Assembly (NCBI GenBank): GCA_003282175.1
Contig: QBZX01000003.1
Location: forward strand, 95,309-159,308
From: Pelagibacteraceae bacterium AG-337-G06
Lineage (GTDB): Bacteria; Pseudomonadota; Alphaproteobacteria; Pelagibacterales; AG-422-B15
Direction: 5' to 3'
DNA length: 64,000 nucleotides
The notes beneath the pieces were generated by a model, which ran no database searches, was not told the origin of the DNA, and saw only the letters and a program-made list of their open reading frames with translations. The translations under genes and the position numbers were made by a program. Shown here in pieces: positions 44,521-51,728 of this stretch. Position 1 is the first letter of the stretch, and each line of letters starts with the position of its first letter.

Positions 44521-45027
44521 TTAATTTAAATATTCACTTACATTTTGAACCAGTAATAATTTTTTCTCTAAATCCACTTTTTTTATTGTCGCTTTTGAGA
44601 ATGGAATAAAAAAATCTTTTTGGTCTTTCTTTCTTACCTCTATCAAATCAGCTGATCCATAATTTTCAACTGAACATACTTTTCCGAGTGTTTTCTTATT
44701 TTCATCCTTTACTTCTAAATTAATTAATTCGTGAAAATAATATTTTTTTTGATTATTAATTTCAGGTAATTCAGAAGAATCTATTTCTATAAGGGATCCA
44801 ACTATCAACTCAGATTTTTCCCTACTATCAACTTCCTTGCATGAAACTATATATCCATTAGGCAATTCTTTTATTTTATTTAGGTTTGTAGATTTATAAT
44901 TGTTTCCAATCTTAAAAGACTTGAACTTAAATATATCATCAGGGTTTTCCGTGAAAGATGTTATTTTGAAAAACCCTTTTAATCCATGAACTCCTCTAAC
45001 TTCGCCAACTGCTATCAACTTAGACAT
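44521..45027 (-). CDS. rimM: 16S rRNA processing protein RimM
   Basis: A 30S assembly factor that binds S19. The N-terminal domain starts VGEVRGVHGLKGFFKI and the C-terminal PRC-barrel has YYFHELINLEV, GKVCSVENYGSADLIEV and PFSKATIKKVD. The 168 residues are full length. The N-terminal part is more diverged and lysine-rich than usual. Confidence 0.95.
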   Translation of the reverse strand: MSKLIAVGEVRGVHGLKGFFKITSFTENPDDIFKFKSFKIGNNYKSTNLNKIKELPNGYIVSCKEVDSREKSELIVGSLIEIDSSELPEINNQKKYYFHELINLEVKDENKKTLGKVCSVENYGSADLIEVRKKDQKDFFIPFSKATIKKVDLEKKLLLVQNVSEYLN

Positions 45028-45053
45028 GATGAATTAGAATTAGAATTAGACTT

Positions 45054-45560
45054 TTACTTGTTCTCATCTCCTGCTTGGTCTTCCCCTTTTTTTTCCTCCT
45101 CTGCTGGAGCTTCTTCCTCTGCTGGAGCTTCCTCTGCTGGAGCTTCTTCCTCTGCTGGAGCTTCTTCTGCTGGAGCTTCTTCTGCTGCTGGAGCTTCTTC
45201 TGCTGGAGCTTCTTCTGCTGCTGCAGACGCCTCTTGAGCTGTCGCTAAACGTTCTTGAGCTTTTTTCTTTGGTTGTGCTTTTTTTGGATTGTTTCCTTGA
45301 GCAGGCATTGGGATTAAACCCGCAGCACCCAGGATCTTTGCAACTTTGTCAGTGGGCTTTGCTCCTTTAGATAACCATTCCTTTATATTATCCTGATCCA
45401 ATTGAACTCTGTCTTTATTATCTTTATTTAGAAGAGGATTAAACAATCCTACTTTCTCAATAAATCTACCGTCTCTTGGACTTCGAGAGTCAGCAACAAC
45501 TACTCTATAGACAGGCCTTTTCTTGGATCCTGCTCTAGATAATCTTATTTTTAATGCCAT
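45054..45560 (-). CDS. rpsP: 30S ribosomal protein S16 with Ala/Glu/Pro repeat tail
   Basis: A small-subunit protein. The core is residues 1-85 ([55 protein letters not shown]). After a basic linker the protein carries an acidic low-complexity tail of roughly 50 residues made of [10 protein letters not shown]-type repeats, bringing it to 168 against a usual 80-110. A strong AAGGAG ribosome binding site precedes it. The tail is encoded by a DNA tandem repeat. Confidence 0.97.
   Translation of the reverse strand: MALKIRLSRAGSKKRPVYRVVVADSRSPRDGRFIEKVGLFNPLLNKDNKDRVQLDQDNIKEWLSKGAKPTDKVAKILGAAGLIPMPAQGNNPKKAQPKKKAQERLATAQEASAAAEEAPAEEAPAAEEAPAEEAPAEEEAPAEEAPAEEEAPAEEEKKGEDQAGDENK
45099..45235. 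repeat. Degenerate tandem repeat inside rpsP
   Basis: Seven copies of GCTGGAGCTTC are spaced at 15 or 18 bases (plus-strand reading), alternating with TCTTCC, TCC or TCTG. All copy-number steps are multiples of three, so the number of copies can change without shifting the frame. The repeat encodes the acidic tail of S16. Confidence 0.85.
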
Positions 45561-45584
45561 TTTTTTCTCCTTTTGTTAAAAAAA

Positions 45585-46967
45585 TTAAAATTTATTCTTA
45601 AAAAAATCATTTGGTATACCAGCGCCTAATTGTCCACTTAACATATTTGGATCTATAGAGCCCATTCCCTTTTTTGATAACTTCTTCATCATATCGGACA
45701 TTTTTCTATGCTGTTTTAATATTTTATTGATATCCGAAATTGATGTACCAGAGCCAGCTGCAATTCTTTTCTTTCTTGATCCATTTATAATCTTTGGTTT
45801 ATTTCTCTCATACTTTGTCATTGACAAAATTATTGCCTCTTGTTTTATAATGGAATTTTCAGGATTATCTTGTTGCGGGATTTTATCTTTCATATTTTTA
45901 AGACCAGGAACAAATTTCATTAAATTTGAAATCCCTCCCATTTTTTTCATCTGTCTAATTTGGCTAAGTAAATCATCAAGGTCAAACTCACCTTTTTTCA
46001 GCTTTTCAGCCATCTTTTCAGCGTCCTCTTCTTTAATATTTTCAGATGCTTTTTCAACTAATGTTACGATGTCGCCCATTCCCAGAATACGATTGGCTAT
46101 TCGTTCAGGATGAAAAACTTCAATAGCATCCATTTGCTCACCCATACCCATAAATTTAATAGGACAGTTAGTTGCATATTTCATGCTTAGGGCGGCTCCA
46201 CCTCTGGCATCCCCATCTATCCTCGTTAATATTGTTCCTGTTACTGTAATTGTCTTAGAGAAATCAGTCGCAACATTAACTGCTTCTTGTCCAGTTAAAC
46301 TATCAAGAACCAACAACGTCTCTGTTGGGCTAATTTCTTTTTCTAATTGATTTAATTCATTCATAAGAGTCTGATCGATATTTATTCGTCCAGCTGTATC
46401 AAATAATAGACAGTCGATTTCTTGAAGTTGTGCAAATTGCAAAGCTCTCTTTGCAATATCTATAGGCAACTGATCTTCAACCTTTGGTAGAATTGAAACA
46501 TTTATTTGTTCTGAGAGTTTCTTTAATTGATCAAATGCTGCAGGACGAGACGTATCAAGTGATATTAATAATACTTTTTTATTTTTCTTTTCTTTTAAAT
46601 AATTACCAATTTTCCCAACTGTCGTAGTTTTACCGGAACCTTGTAGTCCAGCAAAAAGATAAATTGAATTTCCACTTTCATTTACTTTCAATTCACTAGA
46701 GTCTGAACCAAGAGTCATTATAAGTTCATCGTTGACAATTTTAGTTATCATTTGAGCTGGAGTTATTGACCTGAGTATTTCCTTGCCGATAGACTCTTTT
46801 TTAATTTTTTCTATAAAACTCTTTGCTACAGGTAAAGCTACGTCAGCTTCCAGGAGCGCTCGCCTAATATCACGCAGGGCCGCTTCCAAAGAGCTCTCGT
46901 CAATAGAGCCAGTCTTTTTTAGACCTTTAAAAATAACATCAAACCTATTACTAAGGCTTTCAAACAT
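45585..46967 (-). CDS. ffh: Signal recognition particle protein Ffh
   Basis: It binds signal peptides and 4.5S RNA and targets ribosomes to the membrane. The N domain has LEAALRDIRRALLEADVALPV; the G domain has GLQGSGKTTTVGKIG, DTSRPAAFDQL, DTAGRINID and TRIDGDARGGAALS; the M domain runs from about residue 325 and has KRIAAGSGTSISDINKILKQ, the RNA-binding segment. The 460 residues are normal. It heads a minus-strand run reaching sdhB. The 195-base upstream gap holds several inverted repeats. Confidence 0.98.
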   Translation of the reverse strand: MFESLSNRFDVIFKGLKKTGSIDESSLEAALRDIRRALLEADVALPVAKSFIEKIKKESIGKEILRSITPAQMITKIVNDELIMTLGSDSSELKVNESGNSIYLFAGLQGSGKTTTVGKIGNYLKEKKNKKVLLISLDTSRPAAFDQLKKLSEQINVSILPKVEDQLPIDIAKRALQFAQLQEIDCLLFDTAGRINIDQTLMNELNQLEKEISPTETLLVLDSLTGQEAVNVATDFSKTITVTGTILTRIDGDARGGAALSMKYATNCPIKFMGMGEQMDAIEVFHPERIANRILGMGDIVTLVEKASENIKEEDAEKMAEKLKKGEFDLDDLLSQIRQMKKMGGISNLMKFVPGLKNMKDKIPQQDNPENSIIKQEAIILSMTKYERNKPKIINGSRKKRIAAGSGTSISDINKILKQHRKMSDMMKKLSKKGMGSIDPNMLSGQLGAGIPNDFFKNKF

Positions 46968-46980
46968 TTATAACTCACTT

Positions 46981-47083
46981 TCAGCAGGTAGCGCATCAGT
47001 GGGCGAAACTCGCTGACTGATGTCGACACCTAAATTAATAGGTACCGCAGGAATATTTTTCTTGCGGAAAACAGCTGTTTTTT
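46981..47083 (+). ncRNA. Candidate structured RNA between ffh and dapF (function unknown)
   Basis: Three hairpins lie in succession. Stem A is CATCAGT/ACTGATG (46994-47000 with 47016-47022), capped by GCGA-AAC-TCGC. Stem B is ACCTA/TAGGT (47028-47032 with 47039-47043). Stem C is CCGCAGG/CTTGCGG (47045-47051 with 47061-47067). GCAGGTA near the left end can also pair with TACCGC (47043-47048), closing a three-way junction that competes with stem C, as in riboswitch switching. AAAACAGCTGTTTTTT (47068-47083) could end the transcript. Read on the plus strand two mismatches become G-U pairs, which weakly favours that strand; read on the minus strand it would be the ffh leader. A TATAAC box lies at 46969-46974. 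Confidence 0.45.
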
Positions 47084-47093
47084 ATTATTTGTC

Positions 47094-47114
47094 TTCAAAC
47101 TTGTCAAGTTTGAA
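47094..47114. promoter_or_regulatory. Perfect 21-base palindrome overlapping a likely ffh -35 box
   Basis: TTCAAACTTG T CAAGTTTGAA is a perfect dyad with ten-base arms around one central base. On the minus strand it contains TTGACA (47107-47102), followed after 17 bases by TAAAAA, a plausible ffh promoter. A dimeric repressor bound here would block that promoter. It could instead be a hairpin in a dapF transcript, but there is no T tract. Confidence 0.5.
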
Positions 47115-47162
47115 TTGGTACTTATTTCTGGAAAATTAGGTTTTACCTAATATAAAGGCTAT

Positions 47163-47987
47163 ATGTCGGAATTTGAATTTATAAAAATGAATGGCTTAGG
47201 GAATGATTTTGTAATCATAGATCAAAGGAGTAACGAGCTTGATCACAGCTCAACTGAAGTTCAGCATATATGTAATCGTGATAAAGGCATAGGCTGCGAT
47301 CAGTTAATATATATTCGAAATTCTGAAATAAGTGACATACCACTTTTGAAATTTTACAACTCTGATGGTAGTGAGATTAGTGCTTGTGGAAACGGAACAA
47401 GATGTGTTGCAAGTTATTTAATGGAACAAGATAATAAAAAAGAAATTGAGATTATGACTAGTGAAAGAAAAATATACTGCCAAGCTAAATCTAATAGTAT
47501 CGTAAGTGTTGATATGGGTGAACCAAAATTTAGTTGGAATGAAATTCCTTTATCGAAAGATATTGATCGTAAAACTGTTGAGTTCGCATGCAACGATTTA
47601 AAAGTATGTAATCCATTTTTTGTCAATCTTGGTAATCCGCATGCTATATTTTTTTTGGATGAAATTAAAAAATATAACATTAGTGACTTTGGCCCAATAA
47701 TCGAATATGACAATATTTTTCCAGAGAAAATTAATGTTAGCTTTGCTGAATTAAGAGATAGAAATCATATTGTATTGGATGTTTGGGAAAGAGGTGCAGG
47801 TAGAACACTGGCATGTGGTACAGCAGCATGCGCAACTGTGGTCGCTGGTAAAGAATTGGGCTTATCAGATAATAATGTTAAAGTATCATTGCCAGGTGGA
47901 GATTTAGAAATAGATTATTTGGATAATAAAAATATAATTATGACTGGGCCAACAAAACTAGATTATAAAGACCGATACACAATATGA
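47163..47987 (+). CDS. dapF: Diaminopimelate epimerase
   Basis: It converts LL- to meso-diaminopimelate for lysine and peptidoglycan. The two catalytic cysteines are in SACGNGTRCVA and ACGTAACATVVA; the N-terminus KMNGLGNDFVIIDQR is diagnostic. The 274 residues are full length. A hairpin TTAGGT-TTT-ACCTAA (47136-47150) ends 12 bases before the ATG and could affect initiation. It is divergent from ffh and overlaps the next gene by four bases. Confidence 0.97.
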   Translation: MSEFEFIKMNGLGNDFVIIDQRSNELDHSSTEVQHICNRDKGIGCDQLIYIRNSEISDIPLLKFYNSDGSEISACGNGTRCVASYLMEQDNKKEIEIMTSERKIYCQAKSNSIVSVDMGEPKFSWNEIPLSKDIDRKTVEFACNDLKVCNPFFVNLGNPHAIFFLDEIKKYNISDFGPIIEYDNIFPEKINVSFAELRDRNHIVLDVWERGAGRTLACGTAACATVVAGKELGLSDNNVKVSLPGGDLEIDYLDNKNIIMTGPTKLDYKDRYTI

Positions 47988-48364
47988 ACAAGCAGCATTC
48001 AGAAAAAACACCAAAGGTTTACTTCAATAATTCTTGCAGTGTATGCAGAATGGAAATCAATCATTATAAAAAGTTTAATGAAAAATTAGGCTGGATTGAT
48101 GTTACAAACAACAAGGAAGCTCAAAAAGAAACAGCTAAATCTTCTGCGGAATTAATTCGAAGACTTCACGTGGAGCAAGATGGTAAAATATATCAAGGAA
48201 TAGATGCCTTTTTAATAGTTTGGTCAAGACTGCCAAAGTATAGATGGCTATATAAGCTTGTTAAGACACCAGGAATTTATCATGCAAGTTACGTAGCTTA
48301 TGAATGCTTAGCTTATATACTTTTTATCAAAAACAAAGGTCAATTAGCTAATGAAAAATCCTGA
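47984..48364 (+). CDS. DCC family (DUF393) thiol-disulfide oxidoreductase-like protein
   Basis: A 126-residue protein with the pattern VYFNNSCSVCRMEINHYKK at residues 12-30, giving a CxxC pair at 18 and 21, and a C-terminal segment resembling the family's SRLPKYRWLYKLVKTPG and YAWFAKNR-like ending. The usual DGxC opening is replaced by NNSC. The family is named for a supposed oxidoreductase role, but substrates are unknown. It is translationally coupled to dapF (four-base overlap) and mtaB (14-base overlap). Confidence 0.8.
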   Translation: MNKQHSEKTPKVYFNNSCSVCRMEINHYKKFNEKLGWIDVTNNKEAQKETAKSSAELIRRLHVEQDGKIYQGIDAFLIVWSRLPKYRWLYKLVKTPGIYHASYVAYECLAYILFIKNKGQLANEKS

Positions 48365-49607
48365 AGTTAAAACTTACGGCTGCAGACTTAATTTTTATGA
48401 GTCTGAAGTTATTAGAAAGTTTGCTAAAGAAAATAATTTACAAGATCGCACTTTTATTAATAGTTGCGCTGTTACTAATAAAACTATTGCTGATCTAAAA
48501 ACAGAAATTAGAAAGCTCAAAAAAAACGATCCAGATAATAAAATAATTTTAACAGGATGTGCAGCTCAAATTCATAAAGATGAGTTTGTCGCCATGAATG
48601 AGATAGATTCAATTATTGGCAATAAGGAAAAGCTAGAGTCTAAGACTTACAAAGAGATTAAGGAAAGCAATGATAGAATTAATAAAGTAGGGGATATATT
48701 CGAGCATGGTCAAGCTATATCACCAATTATAAAAAAAGTTGAGAATAGAATAAGAGGATTTGTTCAGATTCAAAATGGATGTGACCACAGATGTACTTTT
48801 TGCATTATTCCTTATGGACGTGGGGACTCTAGAAGTGTTGAACCTGAGAATGTAGTTAACCAAATTAATACTCTTCTTGATCAAGGTTATAAAGAGATAG
48901 TTTTAACAGGAGTGGATTTAACAAGTTACGGTCACGACTTAGAAAATAAACCAAATCTTGCAACTCTAGTCTCTCACATACTTTTCTCCATACCTAACCT
49001 TAAGCGACTAAGATTATCTTCACTCGATGTCGCCGAAATTGACAAAAATTTAATGGACCTCATTAAATATGAAAAAAGGATTCTTCCTCATATTCATCTA
49101 TCGCTGCAAGCTGGTGATAATATGATTTTGAAAAGAATGAAAAGGAGACACTTGAGAGATGATGCTATTTCGGCAATTAAAGAAATTAGAAGCGTGAGAT
49201 CTGAAGTTGTCTTTGGTGCAGATATAATCGCTGGATTTCCAACAGAAAATGATAAAATGTTTCAAAATACAGTAGATCTAATTGAAGATTGCAACATAAC
49301 CTTTCTGCATATATTTCCATTCTCGCCTAGAGAAGGAACGCCTGCAGCAAGGATGCCCCAGGTTGATCGTTATATAATAAAAAAAAGAGCAAAAATACTA
49401 AGGGAAATCGGAAAGAAAAAGCTCTTAGAATATTATGACGGACTTAAGAATAAGAAGATTAATGTCATTGTTGAAGATAAAGGCAGAGGCAGATCGGATA
49501 CTTTTGCAAAGGTACAAATTGATAACAATTTAGACAATGGACAAATAGTTAAAATGATCGTTACAGGTAGAAATCAGATTGGTTTAACCGGAAATATAGT
49601 TGTTTAA
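48351..49607 (+). CDS. mtaB: tRNA t6A37 methylthiotransferase MtaB
   Basis: A radical SAM enzyme that makes 2-methylthio-t6A at tRNA position 37. The N-terminal UPF0004 domain supplies three cluster cysteines (TYGCRLN, INSCAVT, LTGCAAQ). The radical SAM cluster is CDHRCTFCIIPYGRGDSRS, with GVDLTSYG and HLSLQAGDN further on. The short TRAM-like end matches MtaB rather than MiaB. The 418 residues are normal. It lies between dapF and ftsY as in many alphaproteobacteria. Confidence 0.94.
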   Translation: MKNPEVKTYGCRLNFYESEVIRKFAKENNLQDRTFINSCAVTNKTIADLKTEIRKLKKNDPDNKIILTGCAAQIHKDEFVAMNEIDSIIGNKEKLESKTYKEIKESNDRINKVGDIFEHGQAISPIIKKVENRIRGFVQIQNGCDHRCTFCIIPYGRGDSRSVEPENVVNQINTLLDQGYKEIVLTGVDLTSYGHDLENKPNLATLVSHILFSIPNLKRLRLSSLDVAEIDKNLMDLIKYEKRILPHIHLSLQAGDNMILKRMKRRHLRDDAISAIKEIRSVRSEVVFGADIIAGFPTENDKMFQNTVDLIEDCNITFLHIFPFSPREGTPAARMPQVDRYIIKKRAKILREIGKKKLLEYYDGLKNKKINVIVEDKGRGRSDTFAKVQIDNNLDNGQIVKMIVTGRNQIGLTGNIVV

Positions 49608-50472
49608 TAATTTTAAATCCCAGATAAGTAAAATTTTTTCAAGCCACAGGATAGATGATGCCTCACTTGAAAAATTCGAGGATCTTTTAATCATGTCCGA
49701 TATCGATTTGGAAACCTCTTCTTTTATTATTGGCAAACTTAAAAATGAAAAATTTATAGAGAACCCTTCTATAGAAAAAATACAATCCTCATTAGAGGAA
49801 ATAATTAAAAATATTTTATCTAAAAATAAAAAGAATATTGATTACTCAACAAACAAAAGTCCCTATGTTATTTTAATGACAGGTGTGAATGGATCAGGCA
49901 AAACTACAACGGTTGCAAAATTAGCAAATAAATTTAAGGAAAATAATAAGAATGTCTTAATGGTTGCAGCGGATACATTTAGAGCAGCGGCAACGGAGCA
50001 ACTAAGTGAATGGTCTAGTAGAATTGGGACTGACATAATTAAAGATGTTGATGGATCTGATCCGGCGAGTATAGTTTTTAAATCAATAGAACATGCAAAG
50101 CAAAATGGTAATGATGTTATTATTATTGATACAGCTGGCAGACTACAGAATAAACAAGATTTGATGAATCAACTTGGAAAAATTGATCGAGTTTTAAAAA
50201 AACTTGACGTTAGTTTTCCACATGAAACTATCATCGTTATAGATGCAACCACTGGTCAAAATGCTCTTAAGCAGATTGAAGAATTCAATAAATATACGCC
50301 TATTACAGGAGTTATTTTAACGAAGTTTGATTCAAATGCTGCAGGGGGAACAGTCGTATCATTATCAAACTCTACAGATATACCGGTATTAGCAATTGGC
50401 TCAGGCGAAGGTATTAATGATTTTGAGTCATTCGATCCAGATAAGTTTTCTAAGACTTTGGCAAATAATTAA
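49600..50472 (+). CDS. ftsY: Signal recognition particle receptor FtsY, minimal NG form
   Basis: A GTPase that receives the SRP at the membrane. The N domain begins almost at the start (SLEKFEDLLIMSDIDLETS) and the G domain has TGVNGSGKTTTVAKLA, AADTFRAAATEQL, DTAGRLQNK and TKFDSNAAGG. The 290 residues lack the acidic A domain seen in longer homologues. The start is TTG at 49600, overlapping the mtaB stop by eight bases; no ATG is available nearby. The 3-prime end overlaps the convergent pagL-like gene by four bases. Confidence 0.95.
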   Translation: MFNNFKSQISKIFSSHRIDDASLEKFEDLLIMSDIDLETSSFIIGKLKNEKFIENPSIEKIQSSLEEIIKNILSKNKKNIDYSTNKSPYVILMTGVNGSGKTTTVAKLANKFKENNKNVLMVAADTFRAAATEQLSEWSSRIGTDIIKDVDGSDPASIVFKSIEHAKQNGNDVIIIDTAGRLQNKQDLMNQLGKIDRVLKKLDVSFPHETIIVIDATTGQNALKQIEEFNKYTPITGVILTKFDSNAAGGTVVSLSNSTDIPVLAIGSGEGINDFESFDPDKFSKTLANN

Positions 50473-50957
50473 AATAATCTAATAAGGGTAACGGTTGCAC
50501 TCTCGGTTCCTGGATTTGTATCTCCTAAACTTGCATTCGAAATATGATTTAAATTAAAACCAATCCTACTTTCACCCATGGCATATGAAAATTCTACCTG
50601 ACTTCTAAATTCTAAATTGTAGCCTAAATCTTTACTGTCTCCTCTATCATAATATCCTAGAGCAAAGCTTGGAGTAAAGTTCCATTTTTTAGAAATAATA
50701 AAGTCTTTCCTCAAACCAGTATAAGCGTACTTTCCACTATCACCATTCAACATGGCTCCAATGAATGGCTTTAAACCATAATTGTTTTCATAAAAATTAT
50801 TTCCGTACAATAACTCTAATCTAAATTCAGAAGAGTCTATTGTGTCATTTACATCAAATTGACCAATTGATATTGACCATTTATCTTTTTGATCTGCAAA
50901 CGTGAAATTTCCAAGTAAAAGAGTAATAAATAAAGTGAGGTAGATTTTCTTAAGCAC
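50469..50957 (-). CDS. PagL-like lipid A 3-O-deacylase (acyloxyacyl hydrolase family)
   Basis: A 162-residue outer membrane beta-barrel. A signal peptide covers residues 1-21. The body alternates hydrophobic and polar residues and ends in Phe, as barrel proteins do. Near the C-terminus HISNASLGDTNPGTE places His138, Ser140, Asn141, Asn148 and Glu152 with exactly the spacing of the His-Ser-Glu site of Pseudomonas PagL (126, 128, 129, 136, 140). The family removes the 3-position acyl chain from lipid A. It follows the acidic secreted protein gene by three bases. Confidence 0.85.
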   Translation of the reverse strand: MLKKIYLTLFITLLLGNFTFADQKDKWSISIGQFDVNDTIDSSEFRLELLYGNNFYENNYGLKPFIGAMLNGDSGKYAYTGLRKDFIISKKWNFTPSFALGYYDRGDSKDLGYNLEFRSQVEFSYAMGESRIGFNLNHISNASLGDTNPGTESATVTLIRLF

Positions 50958-50960
50958 TAT

Positions 50961-51281
50961 TTATGATCCGTAACGAACATAAGTATCAGCTGTTTCACCT
51001 TCTTCTATGTACCCACCTGACCAAGTAACGCATCCTTGAGACCATTTAATAACATTTGTTTCTCCATCACATCCATCAGCTATGATTTCCTCTGACTCTT
51101 CAGACAATGGCTCCTGCGATTCTTGCAATACGGAAGTATCCTCACTGGTAGTCAATTCAACATTTTCGTAATCTTTAGATTCTCCTGCTGAGTCATCATC
51201 TTCAATGCCACCAGCAGTTGCTAAATTAAAATTTAAACTTAAAATGAAAAATAGTAGAATACTGTATATCTTTAATCTCAT
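50961..51281 (-). CDS. Small secreted acidic protein, unknown function
   Basis: A 106-residue protein with a signal peptide of about 23 residues (hydrophobic YSILLFFILSLNFNLATA), then about 45 residues rich in Glu, Asp and Ser, then a C-terminal segment with two cysteines (ADGCDGE and SQGCVTWSGGYIEEG) that could form a disulfide. I do not recognise a family, though the CVTWSGGYIEEG segment may be a small repeat or MORN-like strand. It has a strong AAGGAG ribosome binding site and its own promoter, and precedes the PagL-like gene. Confidence 0.7.
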   Translation of the reverse strand: MRLKIYSILLFFILSLNFNLATAGGIEDDDSAGESKDYENVELTTSEDTSVLQESQEPLSEESEEIIADGCDGETNVIKWSQGCVTWSGGYIEEGETADTYVRYGS

Positions 51282-51304
51282 ACGAATTACTCCTTTGTTT
51301 TTAT

Positions 51305-51333
51305 ATTATATTAAAATCATTTATTTGTTTAAA
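51305..51333 (-). promoter_or_regulatory. Candidate promoter for the acidic secreted protein and pagL-like pair
   Basis: On the minus strand TTTAAA (51333-51328) and a perfect TATAAT (51310-51305) are 17 bases apart. AAGGAG at 51295-51290 precedes the ATG at 51281. This separates the pair from the ccm operon upstream. Confidence 0.5.
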
Positions 51334-51356
51334 AAATATCAACAAAGTGACGAAAT

Positions 51357-51722
51357 TTAGACTTTTTCTCTTTTTCTTCTTATAAAAATAACAATTAATC
51401 CCATAGACATTATAATAAATGGAGCAAACCAGAGAACATAAGTAAGTTTTTTGATTGGAGGAGTCATCAATATCCAATCTCCATATTTTTCAACTAAAAA
51501 TCCTTTTATTTCTTTGTCTGACTTACCTTCACTAATTTTCTCACGAATGAGTGTCTTTAAATCTTCAGCCATTTCAGCATTAGACTCATGTATAGTTTGA
51601 CCTTGGCATACTAAACATCTTACCTCTTTAAAAATATTGATTGCGCGTGGCTCTTCAGCCCATACTGGGAAGCACAGTAAAGCATAGGCAAATATCAAGA
51701 TAGTAACAGAATTTAACTTCAT
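51357..51722 (-). CDS. ccmH: Cytochrome c maturation protein CcmH (CcmL type)
   Basis: It holds apocytochrome c reduced for heme attachment. It has a signal peptide (1-22), the redox motif in EVRCLVCQGQTIHESNAEMA, and one C-terminal membrane helix (about residues 92-112) followed by a basic tail. The 121 residues fit the short CcmH without the TPR part; a separate CcmI is not in the window. It lies seven bases after ccmG. Confidence 0.94.
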   Translation of the reverse strand: MKLNSVTILIFAYALLCFPVWAEEPRAINIFKEVRCLVCQGQTIHESNAEMAEDLKTLIREKISEGKSDKEIKGFLVEKYGDWILMTPPIKKLTYVLWFAPFIIMSMGLIVIFIRRKREKV

Positions 51723-51728
51723 TAATTA

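Noticed and set aside
45099-45235. CRISPR array
   Set aside because: The repeats are short, contiguous, in frame and encode the S16 tail; there are no unique spacers.
46981-47083. Signal recognition particle RNA gene beside ffh
   Set aside because: SRP RNA is a single long hairpin with a GGAA-type loop and conserved core; here there are three separate hairpins and no such core on either strand.
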